A stretch of DNA of 5,489 nucleotides, from contig JAGHVI010000210.1 of the NCBI GenBank assembly GCA_018064385.1, positions 1-5,489 on the forward strand, written 5' to 3'. The notes under the pieces were generated by a model. It made no database searches and had not been told where the DNA came from. It was given only the letters and a program-made list of their open reading frames with translations. The first letter of the stretch is position 1. Each line of letters starts with the position of its first letter. This DNA comes from Candidatus Minthenecus merdequi. GTDB taxonomy: Bacteria > Bacteroidota > Bacteroidia > Bacteroidales > Paludibacteraceae. Shown here in pieces: positions 1 through 5,489 of this stretch. Made by a program: the position numbers and the translations under genes.

Positions 1-29
1 TAAAGTGCAAAGCTAAATCCTGATAATAT

Positions 30-347
30 ATGGACGAGTTTTTTGTGAACATTGTTTATCAAAACAAAAGTGTGAAATTTCGAGTTGTGAATCCATCATT
101 ACCATTGGCAACGCTGATGTCAAACCTGCGTCGTGCTACGGGCAAAGATGGACGGCTGATATTCGATTTTCCATCGATAGACGAGACCGGTGCACCGCTT
201 GATTATTTTTTTGGTAAAGAGGACACAACAGTGAATGAAATAAGAGTGATGCGTCCTCGCATCGGCAAAGAGGAACAGACTTTGTTTGACTATGGCATTG
301 CAAACGGCGATACTATATATTTGGTGCCGGACCCATTTCCCGGATGA
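30..347 (+). CDS. Ubiquitin-like protein (YukD/ubiquitin beta-grasp type), probable conjugated modifier
   Basis: A 105-residue protein that looks like a small beta-grasp (ubiquitin-like) modifier. Seen: an N-terminal strand pair (residues 4-20, alternating hydrophobics), a helix-like stretch (about 25-38), and a C-terminal signature of ubiquitin folds with L85, D87, Y88, G89, I90, N92, G93, D94, I96 and L98, the 'L-x-D-y-G-I-x-N-G-D-x-I-x-L' pattern. An insertion of roughly 20 residues (about 47-68) lengthens the usual 75-80 residue fold. The chain ends in Pro-Phe-Pro-Gly, so a C-terminal glycine is exposed without processing. ATG 30 is the first start after in-frame stops at 21 and 24, and all three plus frames are closed upstream, so the start is secure. 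The E2 gene follows after 4 bases, which supports a role as the modifier loaded on that E2. Conjugation is inferred; a non-conjugated YukD-like role is the alternative. Confidence 0.85.
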   Translation: MDEFFVNIVYQNKSVKFRVVNPSLPLATLMSNLRRATGKDGRLIFDFPSIDETGAPLDYFFGKEDTTVNEIRVMRPRIGKEEQTLFDYGIANGDTIYLVPDPFPG

Positions 348-351
348 AGCT

Positions 352-864
352 ATGACAGGTCGTGAAAAACGTTTGGAATATGAGTATCAACAATTATTGA
401 GGCGTACCGAACATCATTCCGAGATTCGGCTGATGGTTGATGGTCGGAATGCCAATGGTCTGCCGAACCATTATCTTGTCGAATATAGCATACGCTCTTT
501 ATCAGGTGTTACCGAAACCGGACACCCAATATACTCCGAACGGTTTCTTATGAGCATTGACATTCCTTCAGAGTACCCTTCGGTTGATGCACCTGCAGTA
601 TTTCGTTTTTTGACAGAAGAACCTCAGTCACACCGACCTATAGCACATCCGTGGCATCCAAATATACGCTATTATGGTGAAATGGTTGGACGTGTATGTT
701 TGAATGCTTATGATACTTTTACCGATTTGGCATGGGGAGTGCTCAGGGTTGGGGAGTATTTGCGCTACGAACGTTATCATGCACTTAACGAACCACCGTA
801 TCCCGAAGACCAAAAGGTAGCTGCTTGGGTTATACGCATAGGTGAACCGAATGGATATATTTAA
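352..864 (+). CDS. E2-like ubiquitin-conjugating enzyme (UBC fold)
   Basis: A 170-residue protein with the ordered hallmarks of an E2, which accepts a Ubl as a thioester from an E1 and passes it to a target or E3. Seen: an N-terminal amphipathic helix with R7-L-x-x-E-Y near residues 7-18; a beta-meander; the P72-x-x-Y75-P76-x4-P81-x-V-F motif typical of E2 strand 4; H102-P103-N104; and the candidate catalytic Cys at 116 followed by Leu-Asn. N104 to C116 is 12 residues, against about 8 in common eukaryotic E2s, so the active-site loop has an insert. After the Cys come W128 and a P148-P149 turn, but the usual W-S/T-P motif is not intact. I chose ATG 352 because it opens the E2 helix and lies 4 bases after the Ubl stop; an in-frame ATG at 286 would overlap the Ubl and add residues with no E2 similarity. 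Cytosolic. Fold assignment is firm; activity is inferred. Confidence 0.9.
   Translation: MTGREKRLEYEYQQLLRRTEHHSEIRLMVDGRNANGLPNHYLVEYSIRSLSGVTETGHPIYSERFLMSIDIPSEYPSVDAPAVFRFLTEEPQSHRPIAHPWHPNIRYYGEMVGRVCLNAYDTFTDLAWGVLRVGEYLRYERYHALNEPPYPEDQKVAAWVIRIGEPNGYI
840..845 (+). promoter_or_regulatory. Shine-Dalgarno-like site AGGTGA for the third gene
   Basis: AGGTGA lies 5 bases before ATG 851, inside the end of the E2 gene, and matches the anti-Shine-Dalgarno exactly. It favours ATG 851 over ATG 869 for the downstream gene, though such sites are weak predictors in Bacteroidetes. Confidence 0.4.
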
Positions 865-2005
865 AAAGATGAAATATATAATACAGACATTTGTTTTATT
901 GCTTGTCTCGAATTCTGTTTTCGCTCAAACCGTGCGCGAAATCAGCATTTCGGCAGATAATCCATATATTGACCATTTCTCGTTAGCTCGCGAGGCAGGT
1001 GATATGGATGTGATGATTAAGTTCTCGTTTGACGAGCAGAACAATCAGTTAATCGTTTCTATGACCTCTTACCGTGGACTTTTTGTATTTCGTGATGATG
1101 TGCGGTACAGGCAAGCTGTACGTTTCGGTAAACTGAGAATTGACAAGTTGCCATACGTTGTTGCAGGCGAAGAAGTGCCATATAAGATGCCGTACCATTT
1201 CAAGAAACAATTGGGCAAACATCGTAAGCAGTTTGTTTTCAAACGTTGGTTGAACTATACAGGACTGCTACCTGAGCCAGTCGAGTATCAGATGGTTAAT
1301 GATGTTGTTGAACAAAAATTCGGTATCGTAGGCGATAAACGTTCTGCTGTTTCGGTGACAATTGGGGATGTTATGATTATGGAACCCAAAACCAATCTGT
1401 TCAAGAAGCCATACTACACGTTTGTTCAGTTTGCGCATGTTGATACACGATATAATGTTACCATTGAGCGCAATCCGTGTTTTGGTATGGAGGAACAGAT
1501 CAGCATAGCGGCGGAGCAGGTCTCGGCGGTTACGCAAGCATACCAAGGACTGATAAAAACATTTCCGAACCATACCACGGACAGCAGGGAGACATACGAA
1601 CTTTTCTGCAAAACAAAAGAGATGATGAAACAGCAATTCCCGAAGAATGATACCATCAACCCTTGTCCAAGCATTCAGGTCTATAACGACAGTTTTAATG
1701 TTGTGGTGGATTCGGTTATGGCATATAGGTGTCAATTGGTTGTCAAGGGCGATTCGCTCGGTGAGGTTGCAAATCCTTCGTATATTCTTTCAGTTGCCTA
1801 TCAGATTGATATGAAAGTATCGCGTTGGCTGCTGACGTCGGACAAGCAGGAGCGGGCAGATATTATCAGATATTGCAACGAAAAGATTGAGGCTGTCAGC
1901 CAGTATGTCCATCGTTTTGGGTTACACAGCAAGGAGATGCGCGAAGCCAATGCTGTGATGCATAAGGCAATAGAATACTATCGCTCGATATGCCATCCAC
2001 GATGA
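851..2005 (+). CDS. Exported protein of unknown function, six cysteines
   Basis: I do not recognise this family. The 384-residue product begins with a signal peptide: a Lys-rich n-region (residues 5-8), a hydrophobic core (about 9-20) and a likely cleavage after Val-Phe-Ala25 before Gln26. No later membrane segment is visible, so it is probably periplasmic or secreted. The first part of the mature chain (about 27-205) looks beta-rich; the rest looks mostly helical (about 214-260 and 330-380). It has six Cys (210, 253, 272, 294, 342, 381), all in the C-terminal half, which could form disulfides once exported. Start choice: ATG 851 has an AGGTGA upstream and overlaps the E2 stop by 14 bases; ATG 869, 4 bases after that stop, would still give a full signal peptide; GTG 842 is also in frame. 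The tight coupling to the E2 gene suggests a shared system, possibly as an envelope partner of the vWA domain of gene 5. That role is inference. Confidence 0.85.
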   Translation: MDIFKKMKYIIQTFVLLLVSNSVFAQTVREISISADNPYIDHFSLAREAGDMDVMIKFSFDEQNNQLIVSMTSYRGLFVFRDDVRYRQAVRFGKLRIDKLPYVVAGEEVPYKMPYHFKKQLGKHRKQFVFKRWLNYTGLLPEPVEYQMVNDVVEQKFGIVGDKRSAVSVTIGDVMIMEPKTNLFKKPYYTFVQFAHVDTRYNVTIERNPCFGMEEQISIAAEQVSAVTQAYQGLIKTFPNHTTDSRETYELFCKTKEMMKQQFPKNDTINPCPSIQVYNDSFNVVVDSVMAYRCQLVVKGDSLGEVANPSYILSVAYQIDMKVSRWLLTSDKQERADIIRYCNEKIEAVSQYVHRFGLHSKEMREANAVMHKAIEYYRSICHPR

Positions 2006-2008
2006 TGA

Positions 2009-2049
2009 CGAAAACGATATGCTTCGCTGCGAAAACGATAACGAAAACG
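2009..2049 (+). repeat. Hexamer-based spacer repeat, copy 1
   Basis: The 44-base gap between genes 3 and 4 is almost entirely built from 6-base blocks related to GAAAAC, GATAAC and AACGAT. Bases 2013-2038 align to 2889-2914 in the next spacer with 2 mismatches in 26. At its centre TTCGC (2023-2027) and GCGAA (2029-2033) form a perfect inverted repeat around one T. The block ends flush with ATG 2050. It may be a mobile or slippage-expanded spacer, or a translation-initiation element; its function is unknown. Confidence 0.7.
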
Positions 2050-2871
2050 ATGAAACGTTTGATTTCAATATTGATAATACTTGTTGTTGTGGCTGTTTCA
2101 TCAGTCGCACAGGAGGGTGTTGTTGATGATTACGATGCTTATACGCTTGCTGTTGAAGCGCGTTTGGCTCAGTTCAATGCCGATATGGAGGAACTTGGTT
2201 CGTATGTCGGTACTGCATCATCGGCTGGAATTGTTGATTTGAAGCGCAATTTCAATTCGTTGGATGTTCGATGGAACACATATTGCAGTGCTCAGCAAGG
2301 GTATATTGCCGACAAGGAGGTATTGCTGGCGATAGTAGCACAGTACCAACAGACACGCCAAATGGTGTCAGACTCGATAGACCATTGCAGCAAAAGACTG
2401 AATGCTGAAAAACTTTTCGGAGAAGTTCAGGCGTTTATGCTTTCTGAATTGCCTGAGTATGATGCGCTGTTACGCAAATGTTTGAAGTTTTCGGCAACGG
2501 ACAAAACTGCTCCTCAGTTAGAACGTTTGCAGGCAAGTGAACAACTGCTTTTCAATGAAATAACGACAAAATACTTGTCAGCAAAAGAGGCTGTAACGTT
2601 GAATTCATCGTTGAAGAACAAGGAACAGGCACTTGACGAACTTTATTTGGATCTTTCGACAAAATCTGCTGAGGTGCAGGCGGCTCAATATAAGCCTTTT
2701 ATAGAACGGATAAAGGATTATTTGTTGGGAATTGCGGCAGTAGCACTGGTGTTGATGTTTGTCAGTATGATACAAAACAAAATTGTAGCTACGAAGCAGA
2801 TGAAAGAGTCGCTCAAAAAACTGAAGGAGCAGTATATTAAGGATGGACAGGACGAAATTCCTTCAATATAA
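2050..2871 (+). CDS. Exported helical protein with C-terminal membrane anchor, unknown function
   Basis: I do not recognise this family. From ATG 2050 the product is 273 residues with a clear signal peptide (K2-R3, hydrophobic core 4-16, likely cleavage near Ala20-Gln21). The body (about 27-220) is almost entirely helical and rich in Glu, Gln, Leu, Lys and Ala, consistent with helical bundles or coiled coil. A single hydrophobic segment at about 225-242 should cross the inner membrane, leaving a Lys-rich tail (243-273) in the cytosol. So the helical body is predicted in the periplasm with a short cytosolic tail. An in-frame ATG at 1990 would overlap gene 3 and add 20 residues made largely from the spacer repeat; I prefer 2050 because it begins the signal peptide directly. 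Placed between exported gene 3 and membrane RING gene 5, it could be a scaffold or signal-relay subunit. That is inference. Confidence 0.85.
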   Translation: MKRLISILIILVVVAVSSVAQEGVVDDYDAYTLAVEARLAQFNADMEELGSYVGTASSAGIVDLKRNFNSLDVRWNTYCSAQQGYIADKEVLLAIVAQYQQTRQMVSDSIDHCSKRLNAEKLFGEVQAFMLSELPEYDALLRKCLKFSATDKTAPQLERLQASEQLLFNEITTKYLSAKEAVTLNSSLKNKEQALDELYLDLSTKSAEVQAAQYKPFIERIKDYLLGIAAVALVLMFVSMIQNKIVATKQMKESLKKLKEQYIKDGQDEIPSI

Positions 2872-2921
2872 ACGATAACGATAACGATAACGATACGCTT
2901 CGCTACGAAAACGAAAACGAT
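2871..2921 (+). repeat. Hexamer-based spacer repeat, copy 2, with four tandem AACGAT units
   Basis: Four perfect AACGAT hexamers occupy 2871-2894, sharing one base with the stop of gene 4. They are followed by a segment nearly identical to the previous spacer (2897-2914 matches 2021-2038 at 17 of 18 bases) and a second GAAAAC block, then ATG 2922. TTCG/CGAA (2899-2902 and 2906-2909) gives a short hairpin with a 3-base loop. The 6-base period keeps the reading frame and could change copy number by slippage. Confidence 0.75.
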
Positions 2922-5267
2922 ATGGACAGATTATTAGGAATATTATTGATATTTTCAACACTTTTTTTTGTCGGTTGTGACAGTAAACTGTATAATGAGA
3001 ACGAGGCGGAGCAGCCTATTTTTTCGGTAACCGGTATTGATTATGGCGAAGGTTACAAAAGTTACAGTTTGAATGTGAAAGTGCAGGGCGAAATGCCGGT
3101 TTTAGCTGAACTGTGTGCTGACTCGCTTATGGTTGTCGAGGTGGATCATCATGGCAATGTGTTGGAGAAGTCCAAAACAGCCAGTGTTGTTGATGTTCAG
3201 AATGTCGAAGCTCGGATTATTGACAGCATTGGTGTGAAATTGCTTGTTGTAGTTGATTTGACGCTGCCACAGAATCTTGTAGATAGCCAGTATGCCAATG
3301 TTCGGAAAATCAGACGTCTTTACAGCACAGACAATCTTTATCTGTCGTTTATTCATGCTGACAGTGTTTCCGAGTCGTATTTGGCTTCGGATTATATTAT
3401 TGATAATTATTTTGTTTCAGAATCGGATACTTTGGTCGGGAAGTATCTTTACAGAGCGGTGTATGAAAAATATTGCGAGTTGACTGATACGTCAACTGTA
3501 TTGGGTGCTAACTGGTTCAGTGCATTGATTGTTTTTTCGGACGGAAATGTTTATGGGTATGATGCAACACCTATAGACCCGAATCATTATCAGTTACAGT
3601 CTGATATTCTGAGAGAGATTGAACAGAGCCGAAGACCGATTTATTATGTCGGTTTGGACAATTCAGCGAATGGAGCACAGAATGATGCAGCGATTTTTTT
3701 ACAGTTGGTTGCTGAGCGGTCCAGTGGATATTATAGCGAGAGTCTTGATTGGCAGTCGTGCGAGACGTATATAAGGGAGGATATCGGTATTAGTTATGAT
3801 AATTACAGGTTGGAGCTCAATCCGCCATCAGGTCGTATGTTTGATGGCTCGAGCAGATTGAGGATTTTCCTCAGTCATAATGATTCGTTGTATTTTCTGG
3901 TTGATACCCGTCTGTCGATAGGCTCGGTGAGTAATCCGGTTGTTGTGGATGGGACTCCGAAAGGTCAACTTGTTTTCGAGGGGATTCTGTTTACTATTCT
4001 GCTTATTGTTTTTATTTATGTTGTCTGCCAATTTTTGATTCCTTACGTACTTTATCAGGTTTTCCGCAAGCGACATACTATGGTGTATGTCGGTCCCAAC
4101 ACCACACTGAATGGTGTGCCGATTGGCGATCAGTGTTATTTCTGTAAAACCCGTTTTGCGGTAGGCGACAGAGTGGTTGCCAAGTGCCAGCACACGATGC
4201 ACGAACAGTGCTGGAACGAGAATGATTACCATTGTCCGGAACATGGTCGCAAATGCAGTCACGGTGCGCATTATTACAATCAGACAGACCTTTTTGACCC
4301 TATGAATGCCACATTTTATACAAACTGGCTCATATACGGGGTCATCATAGCTCTCATTACGTGGGTGACTCATATGAGTTATGATAGTGATTTCAATTAC
4401 AATTGGATAGTGAAGTTTATATCGGGAATTTATTCGGTTGACAGCGGTTCGGCAGATTATGTTTTGCTAGTTGACAAGATTGACAGTTCGTTAGACCCCT
4501 TTCCTTCGTATGGAGCTTTTGTCGGTTTTGTCTTTACGTTTTTCTTAGGTTTGTCGATATGCTTAGGGCGATTCCACATCCGACGGTTTGCAGATTTGTT
4601 GATGAGGGCTTTGATTTCGTGGCTTTGCGGTTTTGTTTTTTTTCTGACGGGTTTTGTTGTCAAGTTTGTCTGTAGTTTTGATTTTGACGCAATGGTAAAT
4701 GTTGTTCCCTGGACGGCAACGGCATTGAGTTCGGTTGAGTTGGCAGTCCATAACACCCGTGTCCATCCGAACAGGAAGCTGTTTTTCGGGATGGCATTGG
4801 TCAGTGTGCTGTTGATGTATGTCTGGAATGTTTCGGCTTATTACGTTGATTGGGTTGAGTATTGGTTTCTGTCGTTTGTGTCGAATCTGTTGTTTTCGGT
4901 TGGGCTTATGCTGTCGGTAGCCACACCAAGGTCAGAGTCGGAGAATTATGTGTTGCATATCACGGGGTGTGTCAAGGAGATGGATATTGCAATCAGCAAG
5001 TGGTTTCGCCGTTCGGCAGGGCAGCGAGTGACAATAGGCCGTTCGGTGGATTGCTGTATCCAGACGAGCTGGGACGTTCAAGGAAATGTTGCAGCAGTTC
5101 ATGCCGAAGTGGTTTCGTACCGTAGGCAGATTTGTCTTGTGCCCCTGGAGGAAGGTGTTCGGGAGGGGAAGCGAATGTTGAAAGTGAACCACCGTTACAA
5201 ACTGTACCATGGTCGCAGTTTCACAATCGGGACAACTACGTTCACCTTCCGTGAACTTGATTTATAG
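2922..5267 (+). CDS. Membrane protein with vWA, RING-H2 and FHA-like domains; candidate E3 ligase
   Basis: Domains in order over 781 residues. Residues 1-19: lipoprotein-type signal ending Phe-Val-Gly-Cys19. About 104-290: vWA domain with V-V-V-D112-L-T-L-P (third MIDAS Ser replaced by Pro) and L-I-V-F-S-D207-G, then the usual late strand at 239-245. About 353-380: membrane segment followed by F-R-K-R-H, placing what follows in the cytosol. 405-441: RING-H2 finger, C405-x2-C408-x13-C422-x-H424-x2-H427-x2-C430-x7-C438-P-E-H441. About 466-485, 530-549, 563-584, 593-610 (weak), 619-641 and 646-667: membrane segments. 676-781: FHA-like domain with I705-G706-R707-S708, H727, N756 and a final I-G-x3-F-T-F. 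ATG 2922 starts the signal peptide directly. RING fingers of this pattern bind E2s, so with the adjacent Ubl and E2 genes this is the likely E3, membrane-bound, with an outside vWA sensor or adhesion domain. E3 activity is inferred. Confidence 0.92.
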   Translation: MDRLLGILLIFSTLFFVGCDSKLYNENEAEQPIFSVTGIDYGEGYKSYSLNVKVQGEMPVLAELCADSLMVVEVDHHGNVLEKSKTASVVDVQNVEARIIDSIGVKLLVVVDLTLPQNLVDSQYANVRKIRRLYSTDNLYLSFIHADSVSESYLASDYIIDNYFVSESDTLVGKYLYRAVYEKYCELTDTSTVLGANWFSALIVFSDGNVYGYDATPIDPNHYQLQSDILREIEQSRRPIYYVGLDNSANGAQNDAAIFLQLVAERSSGYYSESLDWQSCETYIREDIGISYDNYRLELNPPSGRMFDGSSRLRIFLSHNDSLYFLVDTRLSIGSVSNPVVVDGTPKGQLVFEGILFTILLIVFIYVVCQFLIPYVLYQVFRKRHTMVYVGPNTTLNGVPIGDQCYFCKTRFAVGDRVVAKCQHTMHEQCWNENDYHCPEHGRKCSHGAHYYNQTDLFDPMNATFYTNWLIYGVIIALITWVTHMSYDSDFNYNWIVKFISGIYSVDSGSADYVLLVDKIDSSLDPFPSYGAFVGFVFTFFLGLSICLGRFHIRRFADLLMRALISWLCGFVFFLTGFVVKFVCSFDFDAMVNVVPWTATALSSVELAVHNTRVHPNRKLFFGMALVSVLLMYVWNVSAYYVDWVEYWFLSFVSNLLFSVGLMLSVATPRSESENYVLHITGCVKEMDIAISKWFRRSAGQRVTIGRSVDCCIQTSWDVQGNVAAVHAEVVSYRRQICLVPLEEGVREGKRMLKVNHRYKLYHGRSFTIGTTTFTFRELDL

Positions 5268-5320
5268 GGTGGTTCTATTGATTATATTTGTATTATATAA
5301 GAGGATATTCCATAATTGGA

Positions 5321-5383
5321 GAAGGTCGGCTGCACTCGGCATATTTAAACAAGTTTATCTCTGCTCTCGTTTGCACGACCTTT
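5321..5383. repeat. Imperfect palindrome, possible dispersed repeat or terminator stem
   Basis: AAGGTCG (5322-5328) pairs with CGACCTT (5376-5382); after a 2-base bulge TGCA (5331-5334) pairs with TGCA (5372-5375), an 11-pair stem. Within it TAAAC (5346-5350) and GTTTA (5353-5357) form a smaller hairpin. It lies 53 bases after the stop of gene 5 and could end the operon transcript, though no clean U-tract follows. From memory the sequence resembles intergenic repeats common in Bacteroidales; a genome search would settle this. Confidence 0.6.
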
Positions 5384-5389
5384 GGACGC

Positions 5390-5489
5390 TTTTGAATTTA
5401 TTTTTGCATCTTGCTGCTTGTCAGTCGGTCACAATGCCCGCATTGCTCCCTTCTTTCGCACAGCAATCTGCTAAAAATAAACTTCAAAA
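5390..5489. repeat. Roughly 100-base imperfect palindrome running to the window edge
   Basis: The arm at 5390-5408 (TTTTGAATTTATTTTTGCA) is complementary to 5469-5489 with two single-base bulges (T5472, C5482). Further in, TTGCTG (5411-5416) pairs with CAGCAA (5461-5466), and CAATGC/GCATTG (5432-5437, 5440-5445) forms a small apical hairpin. No coding signal is seen here. Together with the preceding palindrome this fills the gene-free 3' flank; it looks like a non-coding repeat or MITE-like element, and may extend beyond the window. Confidence 0.6.

Noticed and set aside
1..29. End of an upstream gene
   Set aside because: Stops occur in all three plus frames (1, 14, 21, 24), but too little sequence is present to show that any ends a real gene, and no promoter is visible.
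286..351. Upstream in-frame ATG that would lengthen the E2 by 22 residues
   Set aside because: The extra residues come from an alternative frame of the Ubl C-terminus and have no E2 character; ATG 352 starts at the expected first helix.
1268..1735. Antisense open frame of 155 codons
   Set aside because: It lies wholly inside the exported gene 3 on the opposite strand, has no recognisable domain and is a shadow frame.
2006..2049. CRISPR-like repeat array in the gene 3/4 and 4/5 spacers
   Set aside because: Units are only 6 bases, contiguous, and without unique spacers; this is a tandem repeat, not CRISPR.
3828..4373. Antisense open frame of 181 codons
   Set aside because: It overlaps the RING and first membrane segment of gene 5, which is well supported by motifs; composition is that of a complement-strand shadow.
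5283..5290. TATATTTG, a match to the Bacteroidetes -7 promoter element TAnnTTTG
   Set aside because: Only a weak TTG lies near the -33 position (5257-5259, inside the gene 5 end) and no gene follows in the window, so chance in AT-rich DNA is likely.
5282..5300. TTATAT/ATATAA inverted repeat as a terminator
   Set aside because: The six-pair stem is A-T only, has a 7-base loop and no T-tract; too weak to call.

Overview
The window looks like Bacteroidales DNA (a Bacteroides/Prevotella-like gut or oral bacterium). It is moderately AT-rich, most gene starts lack a clear Shine-Dalgarno, and there are several signal-peptide proteins. The 3' flank resembles dispersed intergenic repeats I associate with this order. 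The assignment rests on style and memory, not on a marker gene. 

Layout: five genes run in one direction from 30 to 5267 and look like one operon. In order they are (1) a 105-residue ubiquitin-like protein ending in Gly; (2) a 170-residue E2-like conjugating enzyme with an HPN motif and a Cys in the expected place; (3) a 384-residue exported protein of unknown function with six Cys in its C-terminal half; (4) a 273-residue exported, helical protein with one C-terminal membrane segment; (5) a 781-residue membrane protein that combines a lipoprotein-type signal, a vWA domain, a RING-H2 finger, about six further membrane segments and a C-terminal FHA-like domain. Genes 1-3 are tightly packed (a 4-base gap, then a short overlap). 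Genes 3/4 and 4/5 are separated by 44- and 50-base spacers that carry related copies of a hexamer-based repeat ending right at the next start codon. After gene 5 there are 222 bases without a gene; they hold two imperfect palindromes, one of which runs to the window edge. 

Taken together the genes read as a modifier (Ubl), a conjugating enzyme (E2) and a candidate RING E3 fixed in the inner membrane, with two exported partner proteins. Predicted topology puts the vWA domain outside the cytoplasmic membrane and the RING and FHA domains inside, next to the cytosolic Ubl and E2. This suggests a device that senses something in the envelope and triggers protein modification in the cytosol, possibly for stress response or defence. 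No E1-like activating enzyme and no JAB-type deconjugase lies in the window, so the system is either incomplete here, continues upstream, or borrows an E1. Bacterial Ubl/E2/RING neighbourhoods have been described computationally and some bacterial conjugation systems (Bil, CBASS Cap2) experimentally. The unusual element here is the transmembrane vWA-RING-FHA protein with its exported companions.
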